From positions 136,871-200,870 of the forward strand of contig NZ_KQ948557.1 in assembly GCF_001514125.1 (NCBI RefSeq): a DNA stretch of 64,000 nucleotides, written 5' to 3'. Positions 34,703 through 44,654 of the stretch are shown in pieces. The notes under the pieces are model-generated. The model worked only from the letters and a program-made list of their open reading frames with translations, was not told where the DNA came from and did not search any database. Position numbers and translations under genes: made by a program. The stretch's first letter is position 1. Each line of letters starts with the position of its first letter. The DNA is from Streptomyces longwoodensis. GTDB lineage: Bacteria; Actinomycetota; Actinomycetes; Streptomycetales; Streptomycetaceae.

Positions 34703-37700
34703 ATGGCGGACACACCACAGCAGGAGGCGCTTGCCGAGCTTCGCGAGCGCCTCAAAAACGCCCTGGTGGCCAAGCGTTACCCCACGCAGGACGCGTTGGC
34801 GCGGCGCGCTGGGCTGGGCCGGACCGCAGTCAACCAGGCACTGAGCCTCACATCATCAGGGATCCCGTCGGACACCACCGTGCGGAAACTGGCCATAGCC
34901 CTCGGTCTCGACGTCGCACCCCTGCTGGCGTTGCGTCAGTCGGCCTGCGGTGAGCCTGCACGTCACCTACACAGCGACGGCAAACAGCCGACGCCACCAC
35001 ATGGATACGGCCTCGATCAGCGCAGTCGCAAGGCGGTGGCTGCGTATGCGCGCCGCCTGCTCGCGTTGTACGACAGGGTTCCTCTGAGCGACCTCGCCCG
35101 CATGGCGGGGACAGGCCTGGAGCGGAGGGTCCGGTTGTCCGAGGTATTTGTCCCCCCGCGGTTGCAGGCCGACGTACCGCCACCGCAGATCAGCCCCAGC
35201 GACTTCCAGGAAGACACAGCCCGTGTGCTGACTCGTCTGTCCGGCCTGGCATCCAGCAGCACCAACCGGGACGCATTAGAGACGCTCCTCGACCCCGACA
35301 ACAAATGCGTGGTGATCCTGGGAGACCCGGGATCGGGCAAGTCCACACTCGTGAGCTATCTGGGAGTCCGATGGGCCCGTGACCAGATAGCGGACGGTCC
35401 GCCGGCCACTGCCAGGCACTTCGTTCCGCTGGTGATCTCGCTGCAGTCCTACCGTCCCGATCACCGGGAACCTCCGCGCTTCGACCAGTATCTGATGGAC
35501 CGCTATGACGAGTCGGGGCTCGGGCTTCCCGCCGACGTGCTGTCCGCCGTCCTGACTCAAGGCCGGGCAGCGCTGATCTTCGACGGCCTGGATGAAATCC
35601 TTGATCCTACGGCCCGAATCGATACGATGCAGCGCATTTTGGACTGCACCTCACTCTGGCCCGAAACCCGGATCATCGTGACCTCGCGGCTCATCGGATA
35701 CCAGCGCGCGGTACTGGACCAAGCCGGCTTCTCCCACTACACCATCGTCGACTTCGACCGGGCCGCCATCAACCAGTACCTGCGCCAGTGGTACGCCAGC
35801 GTGGGGATCGAGCCGGACCTGGCGTCCCGAAGAGCCCAGGAGTTCGCAGCGCAGCCCGCTGTGCAGGATTTGGCCCGCAATCCGCTGCTGTTGACGTTGC
35901 TGGCCGCCGTGGGCCGCGACCCCAGCCTCCCCAGTGACCGAGTGGGGTTGTATCAACACGCGGTCTCCCTCCTGATCGACGACTTCACCGAAACCACCAG
36001 GAACCTTCCACGCGCCCATCCGCCAGCCGTCGCGGACCTCCTCCACGCCCTGGACGTAGGAGACTGCACGGTCATCTGCCAACGCGTGGCCCGGGTGATG
36101 ATGCAGGGTACGAACGGTGTAACAGGCAATGCCATCAACAGCGACGACCTGTTTCAGGTGGTTGCCCGCCAGCTTCACGAGGAGCTGGGGGCCAGCCACG
36201 CACTGGCCGAAGAAACAGCCGCGGTACTGGTGCGGCAGATGTCTGAACGGTCCGGCATCCTGATGGCCTACGGGCCGAACGTCTATGGCTTTATCCACCG
36301 CACCTTCCTGGAGTATCTGGCCGCTGTCGACATCTGCCAGCGCTACCGCAGCCGGGAATGGACTGCCGAGGAACTGCTGGAAGACGTCATAGCCCTTCGC
36401 GCCCGGGATCCTGCCTGGCACGAGACGCTCCTGCTGGTCATCAGCCAGCTCGAGGAACACGACGCAGCCCAAGCGGTAGACCGCCTTCTCATGCTGGGCA
36501 CATCTGGGGAGCTCACCCCGGCAGACAGTGCCGTGCTGGCGCTGCGTGCACTCGCCGGCACCAGTGCCATGGGCGCCCTGATCGGCCCCAGCATCGCTGC
36601 GGTCGATGCCGCGATCATGCTTTTGACTCCTCAGCTGCGGCAACGACACGAACCGGTCCTCACTCAGGCCCTGCCCACACTGGCATCCTTCAGCCCTCAG
36701 TGGCCGGGGCGTGAGCGCTTCTTGCGCTGGTACTGTCTCGTCGGCCAATTCACCCAAGCCAGCGATGAACCGGCACGAGCCGTCTGCGCGCTGCAGCACA
36801 GTCTCGAAGACCTGTTGAAGCTCGCCCACCGCACCTATGCATCGGCAGCCCGCATTGCGATCCTTCACCACATCACCTCGCTGACAACCGGGCCTGCTGC
36901 AGCACGGCGCCTGCTATTGGCCGCACTTACTGCAGGCCAGCCGTCTGCGCGCATCGCTGCCGCGCATGCCCTGGCGGACAAGATGGATCAAGACGACGAG
37001 ACGCCACGCCTCTTGACGGCTCGGGCGGCCAACGATCCGGACCCTTCCGTGAGAGCGGCCATCCTGACCTTGCTAGCCGGTCACTGGGGCCGCGACGGCA
37101 ACACGCTCACACTGCTGGCCCACCGCGCGACCGTGGATCCCGATCCATGTGTCCGCTGGACCATCGTGATTTCCCTAGCCAATACCTGGCGCGACAATCC
37201 TGAGGCCCGCACCGTGACGGCAGCCCTGGCCGGCTGCGACTCCGACCCCATTGTCCGCGCTATCAGCCTGCAGGCCACGATGCTGATGGCCAACGGCTCC
37301 ACCGATACACGCAACGCGCTGCTGCGCTTTGCCGCACGGCTGCCCGACGCGCAGATCCGCTGCATGGCATTGCGTAACCTCGCTCGCCGCGCCCCCCAAG
37401 ACGAGAACGCCTTCCATACCGTCAAACAGGCGGCAACCGACCCGCATGAGCTGGTGCGTTGCGCCGCCGTGGAAACCCTCGCGCAGCACTGGGCCTGGCG
37501 CGAGGACACGCTGCCCGTCGTACGGCAAGCTGCCGAGGATCCCGATGGACCAGTTCGCGCCGTGGCCATCGAGACGCTCGCACAGCGTTGGGCCACCCAC
37601 AGCGACATCCTCGCCATCGTTGACCAGGCGGCCCGCGATAACCACCCCGACGCGCGGTTCGCCGCCTTCCAAGCCCAGGCCTGGCTGAGAGGCACAGACC

Positions 37701-37927
37701 ACACCTCGTGGACATCCCTGACAGGGGCGGTGGCAGAAGACCCCGATCCGACCGTACGACGGCGGCTCATGCACCTCATCGCCCTGGCTGAGTTCGATGG
37801 TTTTCCTGCGCAGACCTCGCTGGAAGAACGCACACGGCATGAACCGGACCCTGCTGTACGGGAGTGCGCCTGGGAGCTGTTGGCCTCTTGTCACCACGCC
37901 GTCGTCTGCAGACCGACCCGCAACTGA
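34703..37927 (+). CDS. HTH-NACHT-HEAT protein (bacterial NACHT, bNACHT-like)
   Basis: 1074 residues; the ATG at 34703 follows GGGGGAGGGAC. Residues ~10-75 are an XRE-like helix-turn-helix (QDALARRAGLGRTAVNQAL). The NACHT ATPase has Walker A GDPGSGKS at 207-214 and the NACHT-type Walker B ALIFDGLDEI near 293, followed by RIIVTSRLIGYQ and NPLLLTLLAAVGR. From ~residue 730 there are HEAT-like repeats built on DPDPSVRAAIL-type units, at least eight. NACHT proteins of this layout are known in bacteria as antiphage factors; the repeats would be the sensor. The N-terminal HTH as effector or DNA-binding input is unusual compared with nuclease-bearing relatives. Transcribed alone. Confidence 0.85.
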   Translation: MADTPQQEALAELRERLKNALVAKRYPTQDALARRAGLGRTAVNQALSLTSSGIPSDTTVRKLAIALGLDVAPLLALRQSACGEPARHLHSDGKQPTPPHGYGLDQRSRKAVAAYARRLLALYDRVPLSDLARMAGTGLERRVRLSEVFVPPRLQADVPPPQISPSDFQEDTARVLTRLSGLASSSTNRDALETLLDPDNKCVVILGDPGSGKSTLVSYLGVRWARDQIADGPPATARHFVPLVISLQSYRPDHREPPRFDQYLMDRYDESGLGLPADVLSAVLTQGRAALIFDGLDEILDPTARIDTMQRILDCTSLWPETRIIVTSRLIGYQRAVLDQAGFSHYTIVDFDRAAINQYLRQWYASVGIEPDLASRRAQEFAAQPAVQDLARNPLLLTLLAAVGRDPSLPSDRVGLYQHAVSLLIDDFTETTRNLPRAHPPAVADLLHALDVGDCTVICQRVARVMMQGTNGVTGNAINSDDLFQVVARQLHEELGASHALAEETAAVLVRQMSERSGILMAYGPNVYGFIHRTFLEYLAAVDICQRYRSREWTAEELLEDVIALRARDPAWHETLLLVISQLEEHDAAQAVDRLLMLGTSGELTPADSAVLALRALAGTSAMGALIGPSIAAVDAAIMLLTPQLRQRHEPVLTQALPTLASFSPQWPGRERFLRWYCLVGQFTQASDEPARAVCALQHSLEDLLKLAHRTYASAARIAILHHITSLTTGPAAARRLLLAALTAGQPSARIAAAHALADKMDQDDETPRLLTARAANDPDPSVRAAILTLLAGHWGRDGNTLTLLAHRATVDPDPCVRWTIVISLANTWRDNPEARTVTAALAGCDSDPIVRAISLQATMLMANGSTDTRNALLRFAARLPDAQIRCMALRNLARRAPQDENAFHTVKQAATDPHELVRCAAVETLAQHWAWREDTLPVVRQAAEDPDGPVRAVAIETLAQRWATHSDILAIVDQAARDNHPDARFAAFQAQAWLRGTDHTSWTSLTGAVAEDPDPTVRRRLMHLIALAEFDGFPAQTSLEERTRHEPDPAVRECAWELLASCHHAVVCRPTRN

Positions 37928-38085
37928 CTGACCACGAGTATTGGGTTCCGCGGGCGATGCCCTCACGGCACCCGATCAGGGGCCGCACTGCGCAAGGCGA
38001 GCACGGGGGACAGACCTTGCCGCATCCGGGACGAGGCCGGGCCCGAAGGCCCGGCCCTCGCCCGTAGCACCTCTGTGCTGCCACA

Positions 38086-38502
38086 CACGTGCTGCTGATC
38101 ACCGACCGCCACGGAACACCCCTCGCCGTGGCGCTGACCAGCGGAAACCGGCACGACGTCACCCAGCTCATGCCCCTGCTGGACATGATCCCCCGCATCT
38201 GCGGGCTGGTCGGCCGCCCCCGACACCGGCTACGGCGGCTGTTCGCCGACCGCGACTACGACTACGACAAGTACCGTCGGCTCCTGCACGCTCGCGGCAT
38301 CACGCCGAAGATCGTACGCAAGGGCACCGCCCACGGATTCGGTCTGGGCAGGTCCAGATGGGTCGTCGAGCGCACCTTCGCCTGGCTCCACCAGTTCAAA
38401 CGCCTGTGGATCCGCTACGAGATACGAGCCGACCTGCTCCTCGGACTACTGCAACTCGCCTGCAGCATCATCTGCTTGAGGCGACTCCGAACCTCATCCT
38501 GA
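38086..38502 (+). pseudogene. IS5-family transposase, 5'-truncated
   Basis: About 135 residues of the C-terminal half: LLITDRHGTPLAVALTSGNR, the DRDYDYDKYRRLL segment carrying the second catalytic D, and RWVVERTFAWLHQFKRL with the glutamate. The N-terminus is lacking, and upstream sequence to ~37940 shows only out-of-frame hints of it. The start codon region has no ribosome site. A damaged IS copy, different from the fragment at 33569. Confidence 0.8.
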
Positions 38503-38630
38503 GATGATCAGTAAGAGAGCGCGTTATAACGCACCGCCTCCGCTTGGGCAGACCTGGGGAAACTGGTCTGCCCAAGCGGGCTGCTTAGCGGCCATGTGGG
38601 GAGACCGGGACTGTTCCGGCCTCCCCGAGA

Positions 38631-39206
38631 TCAAGCGATGTTCCGCATTGCCTGCTGCAGGTCGAATTGGCCTAGGTCAGGACGGATGGGGCTGGTGAGC
38701 GGCCCGGCCGGGTCGACGCCCAGGTCGTTCAGACAGCGGGTGATGATGAGGTCCTGGCCCGGTACGGCACGGGGAAGGACGGGCCGCCAGCTTTCCAACT
38801 CGTAGGTGTCCCCGGTGATCCACTTGCTGCCTTCGCGAGGCACGGCGATCCATGAGTTCAACTGGTGGCACTCCAGTTGGTCCCAGACGGTGTCAGCCAA
38901 CCCGCCGTAGAGGCCGGGCACGCACGCCTGGATCGCGTGCCATTGTTCGACGACCGCGTTCCGGGGAGCCGGTGAGAAGGCGGCGTCCCAGCGGGCCTGC
39001 GGTGTGGGGGTGAGCACGATCTGGAATTGATCATCGCCCCATGAAGCGACTTCGATCTTCTCGACGTACTTGCTCGAGCCGCAGTAGGGAGCGGGAGCGG
39101 CCTTCGCGGACGGTGCGAACCCGATCAGGCCAATCGCAGCCGCCGCAGCGATGAGGCTTGCGGCCGGCTTGCGACCGGTCCGACGAAACAGCGTTGCTCG
39201 TTTCAC
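38631..39206 (-). CDS. Secreted DUF2599-like protein
   Basis: 191 residues from a GTG at 39206 with GGAAGGAAT upstream. It has a clear signal peptide: basic start MKRATLFRRTGRKP, hydrophobic AASLIAAAAAIGLIGF, cleavage after AKA (~residue 36). The mature part has two or more cysteines (PYCGSSKYV, QACVPGLYGG, QLECHQL) and an ESWRPVLP element, consistent with DUF2599 of actinobacterial secreted proteins. It probably acts outside the cell; function unknown. It is separated from the convergent IS remnant by ~130 bases. Confidence 0.7.
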   Translation of the reverse strand: MKRATLFRRTGRKPAASLIAAAAAIGLIGFAPSAKAAPAPYCGSSKYVEKIEVASWGDDQFQIVLTPTPQARWDAAFSPAPRNAVVEQWHAIQACVPGLYGGLADTVWDQLECHQLNSWIAVPREGSKWITGDTYELESWRPVLPRAVPGQDLIITRCLNDLGVDPAGPLTSPIRPDLGQFDLQQAMRNIA

Positions 39207-39354
39207 GGGACAAATTCCTTCCGGGAGGCGGGCGGGGCGCCCTGTGGTGCGGAGCAGTCGGGTCCAGCATGGCGGCCACGGACGCGTCTAGCGAGCGCAT
39301 GCCGGGCAGTAAGCCCTGGTCGGACAACAATTGGACGGTTGTGAATAGGTGAAC

Positions 39355-42300
39355 TCATGGACAGGGCTGGCGGTAGCTGCGATCGGCGGGCAGGTAGGTA
39401 GCCCACTCCTCGTGTGTCAGCGGATCACCCGTTGTGCGGCAGATCAGTGTGATTGCGTCCTCGACGTCCGTGGTCCAGATCCACGCTTTCCTCTCGTCGC
39501 CGCCGGCGACGAGAATTCGGGTACGCGGCTGGTAGTTGATCGGATACATGGCTCCGGTGCCCATCCGGAGTGTCGCGTAGACCGTGGGGGCCCTGTCGTC
39601 GTGCAGGTTCCACAGCCACACCGAGCCGTCGCCGGCCGTCGCGGCCAGGCTTGTGCCGTCGGAGGGGAAAGCGAGGGAAAAGACGTAGCCGTGTGGGCCT
39701 GACAGAGGCGTCCCTTCGGCTTTCGGATGGCTCGGGTCGGTGATGTCGTACAGCCGGACAGTACTGTCGGCGAGGCCGACCGCCAGCCGAGTGCTGCTGG
39801 GGTCGAACACGGCTGCATAAACGTAGTGTTGGGCGGGTGTGAGCGGTTCGCCGCGCGGCCTTGGTGCCTTGGGGTTGCTGATGTCCCAGAGCCGCACGGT
39901 CTTGTCTGCGCTCGCGGCTACCAGAAGCCTCCCGTTGGGGCTGAAGCCAACTTCGGTCACCATGCCCTCGAAGGTGCCAGCAGTGGCGATCTTCTTGGGG
40001 TGGCTAGGACTTCGGACGTCCCACAGGTACACGGCTCCATCGCGTGCGCCAGTGGCAAGGACGGTGCTGTCAGGACTGAAGGACAGGGTCTCCACCTGCT
40101 GGGAATGCGCCTTGAGCGGTGGTCCTGACTGGGCCAGTGGGCCCGATCCGTCGCGTTTCCACAGTTGTACCGTTCCGGATCTGCCGTGGCCTTGGGCGAG
40201 CAGCCGGCCGTTGGGGGAGAAAGCGACGGTGCCGGAGAACCCGTCGGGGTTGGGCAGGGAAGGCCCGAGCCGACGTGGAGTCTGAGGGTTGCTGACGTCA
40301 AAGAGCTGCAAATCGCTGCTGCCCAGAGCCAAGGCCTTGCCGTCCGGGCTGAACCGTGCCGCGCTGACGGTATACGTCATGCCCTCCAACTGCGGCGATA
40401 ACACAGGCCACAAGCGGGCGATGCCGTCATTCGCCCCGGTGAGGACGCTTTTGCCGTTGGGGCTGAACTTGACTGCGGTCACCGGGGAAGGATGCGGCAG
40501 TGTGGCCAGGGTGCGGCGGCTGGCGATGTCGATAAGCCGCAGCCCCTTGTCGCTGTCAGAGCTGGCGATCGCCAGAGTGGTCGCGTCCGGGGAGAAAGCG
40601 ATGGCGTTGATGTAGGAGGCAGCGCCTGCGATTGCCTTCCCTGCGGGGCGGGGCCGACCTCCATCGTCTGTCGACCAGAGATGGACCAGGTTGTCGGCGC
40701 CGCCGGCGGCGAGGAACTTGCCGTTTGGGCTGAAGGCCAATTGGCCGATCGCTTTCGTCGTACCAGGGACGCCGATCGGGCCGCCTGGACGGCCAGGGTC
40801 GCTGATGTTCCATAGCTGCACGGTTCCGTCGTCGGCCCCAACGGCGAGCTGCTTGTTGTCGGGACGGAACGATATGGACTTGGCCGGTGCCGCTCTGCTA
40901 ACGCGTACGGTCTTGCCCAGAGGCCTAATGGACAAGCCTTTCAGCGCCCACAGTCGCACGCTGCCAGGAGTACTCCCCTTCACTGGTTGATCCGCGATGG
41001 CTGCGGCCATCAGACGGCTGTCCGAACTGAAAGCCACGGAGTAGACCTTCACTCCGAGCGAGGTGAGAGAGGACAGCGGGCGGGGAGCTGCCGGGTCTCG
41101 GGTGTCCCACAGATGGATGCTGCCATCGGCACAGGAAGCGGCCAGCAGCCTCCCGTTGGGAGAGAACGCCAGACCATAGATCTTCCGGCAAACCATCCCG
41201 GCCTGGTACGGCAATGCCCGGGGGTGACCCGGGTTGGTCAGGTCCCACAGCCGCACCGTGTTCTCCACGGCAGCCGCGGCGACAGAACCGCCCGGATGAA
41301 TACCCACCGCATACATGATGCGGGCGTCCTTGGCGCCGACCATACGCACCGCTGGAGGAAGCGCCGTTGCCTCAATGAGTGCAGATCGGGCTTCGATGGT
41401 CGGTGAGATGCGGTACGCAGCCAATGCCAGCTGGCGCGCCACGTTGACGTCCTTGAGCCGCACGATGCTCGACTGGGTCGCGAGCATCCGTGACTGAGCC
41501 TCATCGCGTTGTTCGCGCAAGTCATGAGCCTGGTAGGAAACCAGGCCTGCCAGCCCGCTCACCACTAGGACAAGGAAACCTAGCACGATAGCTGTCGTTC
41601 TCAGCAGGCGCGCTTTTCTATGCGACTGCTTGACGGACGCATCGATGAATTCGCGCTCCAACTGGCTGACATCCGCTGGGTGACTTGCTCGCCATTCCTT
41701 CGCTTGCTGGAGCCGGGTCGCGGAGTACAGATCTGACCTGGGTCGTCTGGCCTTGTCCCAGATCCGAGCATCGGCGGCAATCTGCTGGGCGATCAAGCGG
41801 CTTCTGCGGTCAGCTTCAAGCCACCTTCGCAATTCCGGCCATGCTGTCATGAGCGCTTCATGCGAAATCTCCACGCTGGCCTCGTCGACGGTCAACAGCC
41901 TGCCGGCCACGAAGCGGTCGAGTACTTCTTCCACTTCGGCCCCATCATGGCCGACATCCTCAAGAAGTTCGCTATGCGCCACCTGGCGACGGGTGGCGGT
42001 TCCAGAAGGTGAGACATGCACCAGACTCAAGAACATTCTCCGTGCATGAGCCTGCTGGTCCGCCGACAGACCCGTATAGATGCTTTTGGCGGTTTGCCGC
42101 AGGGCGCCCTCTACACCGCCCACCGCCTGGTAGTTGGCTATGGTCATTTCCCTGCCGCTGCCACGTTGCCAGGTGATCTGCAGAGCATGGGAGAGCAGGG
42201 GAAGGACCCCTGCCTGATGCGCGAACCTGCCTCCGCGTGCGGAGATGTCGCCGAGTACCGTCTCGACGAAGCCGGCTTCCGGATGAACGTTGAACGCCCG

Positions 42301-43332
42301 GGCGGGCCGTGCGACCACACTGGCCAAATCCGTCTCGCTCATTGGTTCGACCACAACAGGCGGTCTTCTGCCGGTCAGTGTGCGCTGTGCGTCTCGCAGA
42401 AGGACGGCGTCGAGAAAGTCCAGGCGCACACCGAGGATCACGAGTGCAGCCGTGGGTGCCGACGCCATCAGGCGCAGCAGGGCAAGGAACGCTTCGAGGG
42501 TTTCTTCGTTGCCGGGACCGTCCTCGGCGCTGACCAGGGCACGTTCGAACTGATCGATGATGACCACGACCCGGCTGTCTGTCTCCGGCAACGCCTCGCT
42601 GGCTGCGTTTGCGCCCTGATGCACCTTGAGAATCTGACGCATCAGCGACTGCACAGCCTGCGCTCCGGCGCGCAACTGGCCAGCAGTCTCATCGGTGTCC
42701 GCGTCCAGGTGAGCAGCTGCAGCTCTGGCCAGGCCGTCCAGCGGATCCGGCTCGTTACTCTCCGAGACCACGTTCAGCACTGGCCAGTTGGCACTGTTGC
42801 GAAGCCGGTTCTGGCTCAACGCAGGAACCAGGCCCGCTCGCAGAATCGATGACTTGCCTGATCCAGAAGCTCCCGTCAGAAGGAGAGCACCGCCGTTTGC
42901 CTGTGCATCCTTGAGTTCGTTCAGCAGACGCTCGGTGATCGCGTCCCGCCCGTAGAAGACTTGGGCGTATGCGGTGTCGTAGCTCTCCAAGCCGCGGTAA
43001 GGCTCGGTAATGAAGGGCGTCGGGCGTGGCCGGGACCGCAAGTTTCGGGCGCTTTTCAGCCACGCCAGTACATCGGCGGGATCGGCCACCCCGTAAGTTC
43101 TGAGCACATGTTCGAATGCCGGCTCATTGCTCTCCCTGACGATGCCGCCTTTTTCCCAGTTCTCGATGGTCGAATGCGCAACGCGATGGACGGCTTCGCA
43201 TGCCTTCGACGCCTGACGCAAGGAGAATCTGGCATGTACGCGCAACTGGCGGAGTGCATCCCCGAAAGCATAGGGATCTTGGAATCCGCCGGAGGGAGGC
43301 GGCGGGGGTATCTGCGGCGGTAGTTCGCTCAC
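39355..43332 (-). CDS. HTH - nSTAND1 NTPase - transmembrane - 14 WD40 repeats
   Basis: 1325 residues from a GTG at 43332 preceded by GAGGAGA. Residues ~20-70 are an XRE-like HTH (FGDALRQLRVHARFSLRQAS, then STIENWEKGG). The nSTAND1 NTPase starts at PYRGLESYDTAYAQVFYGRD with Walker A GASGSGKS at 154-161, then VVVIIDQFERAL as Walker B. A single transmembrane helix (TTAIVLGFLVLVVSGLAGLV) lies near 575. The remainder is 14 WD40 repeats (units like VAFSPNGRLLAAS...VRLWD), enough for two seven-bladed propellers, ending ICRTTGDPLTHEEWATYLP. Such proteins are frequent in Streptomyces and are thought to be membrane-tethered sensors; the ligand is unknown. The HTH may have become a protein-interaction module. 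Confidence 0.88.
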   Translation of the reverse strand: MSELPPQIPPPPPSGGFQDPYAFGDALRQLRVHARFSLRQASKACEAVHRVAHSTIENWEKGGIVRESNEPAFEHVLRTYGVADPADVLAWLKSARNLRSRPRPTPFITEPYRGLESYDTAYAQVFYGRDAITERLLNELKDAQANGGALLLTGASGSGKSSILRAGLVPALSQNRLRNSANWPVLNVVSESNEPDPLDGLARAAAAHLDADTDETAGQLRAGAQAVQSLMRQILKVHQGANAASEALPETDSRVVVIIDQFERALVSAEDGPGNEETLEAFLALLRLMASAPTAALVILGVRLDFLDAVLLRDAQRTLTGRRPPVVVEPMSETDLASVVARPARAFNVHPEAGFVETVLGDISARGGRFAHQAGVLPLLSHALQITWQRGSGREMTIANYQAVGGVEGALRQTAKSIYTGLSADQQAHARRMFLSLVHVSPSGTATRRQVAHSELLEDVGHDGAEVEEVLDRFVAGRLLTVDEASVEISHEALMTAWPELRRWLEADRRSRLIAQQIAADARIWDKARRPRSDLYSATRLQQAKEWRASHPADVSQLEREFIDASVKQSHRKARLLRTTAIVLGFLVLVVSGLAGLVSYQAHDLREQRDEAQSRMLATQSSIVRLKDVNVARQLALAAYRISPTIEARSALIEATALPPAVRMVGAKDARIMYAVGIHPGGSVAAAAVENTVRLWDLTNPGHPRALPYQAGMVCRKIYGLAFSPNGRLLAASCADGSIHLWDTRDPAAPRPLSSLTSLGVKVYSVAFSSDSRLMAAAIADQPVKGSTPGSVRLWALKGLSIRPLGKTVRVSRAAPAKSISFRPDNKQLAVGADDGTVQLWNISDPGRPGGPIGVPGTTKAIGQLAFSPNGKFLAAGGADNLVHLWSTDDGGRPRPAGKAIAGAASYINAIAFSPDATTLAIASSDSDKGLRLIDIASRRTLATLPHPSPVTAVKFSPNGKSVLTGANDGIARLWPVLSPQLEGMTYTVSAARFSPDGKALALGSSDLQLFDVSNPQTPRRLGPSLPNPDGFSGTVAFSPNGRLLAQGHGRSGTVQLWKRDGSGPLAQSGPPLKAHSQQVETLSFSPDSTVLATGARDGAVYLWDVRSPSHPKKIATAGTFEGMVTEVGFSPNGRLLVAASADKTVRLWDISNPKAPRPRGEPLTPAQHYVYAAVFDPSSTRLAVGLADSTVRLYDITDPSHPKAEGTPLSGPHGYVFSLAFPSDGTSLAATAGDGSVWLWNLHDDRAPTVYATLRMGTGAMYPINYQPRTRILVAGGDERKAWIWTTDVEDAITLICRTTGDPLTHEEWATYLPADRSYRQPCP

Positions 43333-43755
43333 GGGTCTCCTCGTTGAGCACCACAAGGCAATTAGCGTGACTGTACTGGTTTGAATGGCCCTCTCGCACC
43401 GAGCGAGCGTCCAATCTCTGTCCGATCCGCCGGTCATGCCGGCCAAGACCCAGGTACACACGCTGATGTGGAGCTCTGCCGAAGGGAGGCAGTGAGCAAG
43501 AACACCGCAGCACCGATCGCGGTCACCCTAGTTGCGGATCATCTGAACGCCGCAGGCCGCTGGGAACGATGTCGCATGCTGGCGCTGTCCGATAGCTGTC
43601 GCCTTGGTGCGCTCAGGCCAACGGCAGATGTCTGATTCGGCAGGCGCCGTCGTTCGGACGGCCGTCCTCCTTCTGGACGCAGGTCAGCACTCATACGGTG
43701 GCCTGGGCCCGCAGTTCCTGGCAGTCAGTTCCCATCACCTCGAAGGAGGATCACG
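43333..43755. other. Control region between divergent genes
   Basis: About 420 bases with no recognised gene; it must contain the promoter of the WD40 gene and that of the small membrane protein gene. Confidence 0.4.
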
Positions 43756-44010
43756 GTGGCCACCCTCTCACCGGCGCCGGGCCACTCCGGCTCCACCCGC
43801 TCCACGCCGCCGACCGACAGCGTTACCTGGCCGCACGTCGCCAAGACCCTTGGCATTCTGCTCTTCATCGGCTGGATGCTCACCCGCGGATACAACTGGT
43901 ACCTGACTCTCGCGATCACCAGTGGCGCTGTCACCATCGCCACTGGCCTGCCTCGTGTTCCTGTGATGCTGACGCGGATCGCGCAAACACTCAGCGCAAG
44001 TCAGCAGTAG
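43756..44010 (+). CDS. Small two-helix membrane protein
   Basis: 84 residues from a GTG five bases after AAGGAGGA, a near-perfect ribosome site. A Ser/Thr/Pro-rich N-terminus of ~25 residues comes first, then VAKTLGILLFIGWMLTRG and WYLTLAITSGAVTIATGL as two transmembrane helices, then a short tail. Unknown function. The strong ribosome site makes it a real gene. Confidence 0.6.
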   Translation: MATLSPAPGHSGSTRSTPPTDSVTWPHVAKTLGILLFIGWMLTRGYNWYLTLAITSGAVTIATGLPRVPVMLTRIAQTLSASQQ

Positions 44011-44654
44011 CCGACAAAGAACCTCGCGCCTGATCGGTTCGGTAGGGACCACCGAGCGCATCAACGAAGGGCATGGGACGGGGACTCCGGCCAAGGAGGT
44101 GGCCGCGGTCATCCTGTAACCGGCGGCGGTGCATCGCGACTGATCGAGACGGCGATGCACCGCTCATCCATCCCCGGTAACGCGGAACGCGTATACACGC
44201 CATGCCCTCCGTGAACAGACGAATCAATCTGTCGCAGGAGCGGCTGAGGGCATGTCAAATGTGTGTGCCGCAGCGTCAACGCCGGTCCGGACCAGCGATC
44301 CGATGAGTACTACCCGGCCGCGCCCTGAGCCGCTGGGTGGTTGGTGATCCAGGCCAGGCCTCGGAGGTCGAATTGTCGGCGGGCGCGGGTGACGGTAATT
44401 CAGTGCAGTAGGGCCCGGCGCCGTTTCGACGGCCCCGGGTCCCTTGCAGAAGCCCCGGGACTACTCTTCGAGAAGGCCTTGAAGCTCGGGGGCACCGGCA
44501 GAGCATGACGGCGAGCGCTCCCAGAACGAGAGTGGGCGAAAACTCCATGGCTGGCGCAGGCCGGCAGTGACTGTGTGAAGACCGAGATGCAGCGTCTGTG
44601 CGAAGGCAGCGGCTTTCAGGCCGAGTGGCCAGCCCGGGGCGAACGATGAGGCCG
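44011..44654. other. Non-coding stretch, nothing recognised
   Basis: About 640 bases between convergent genes with only low-quality frames. Confidence 0.4.
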
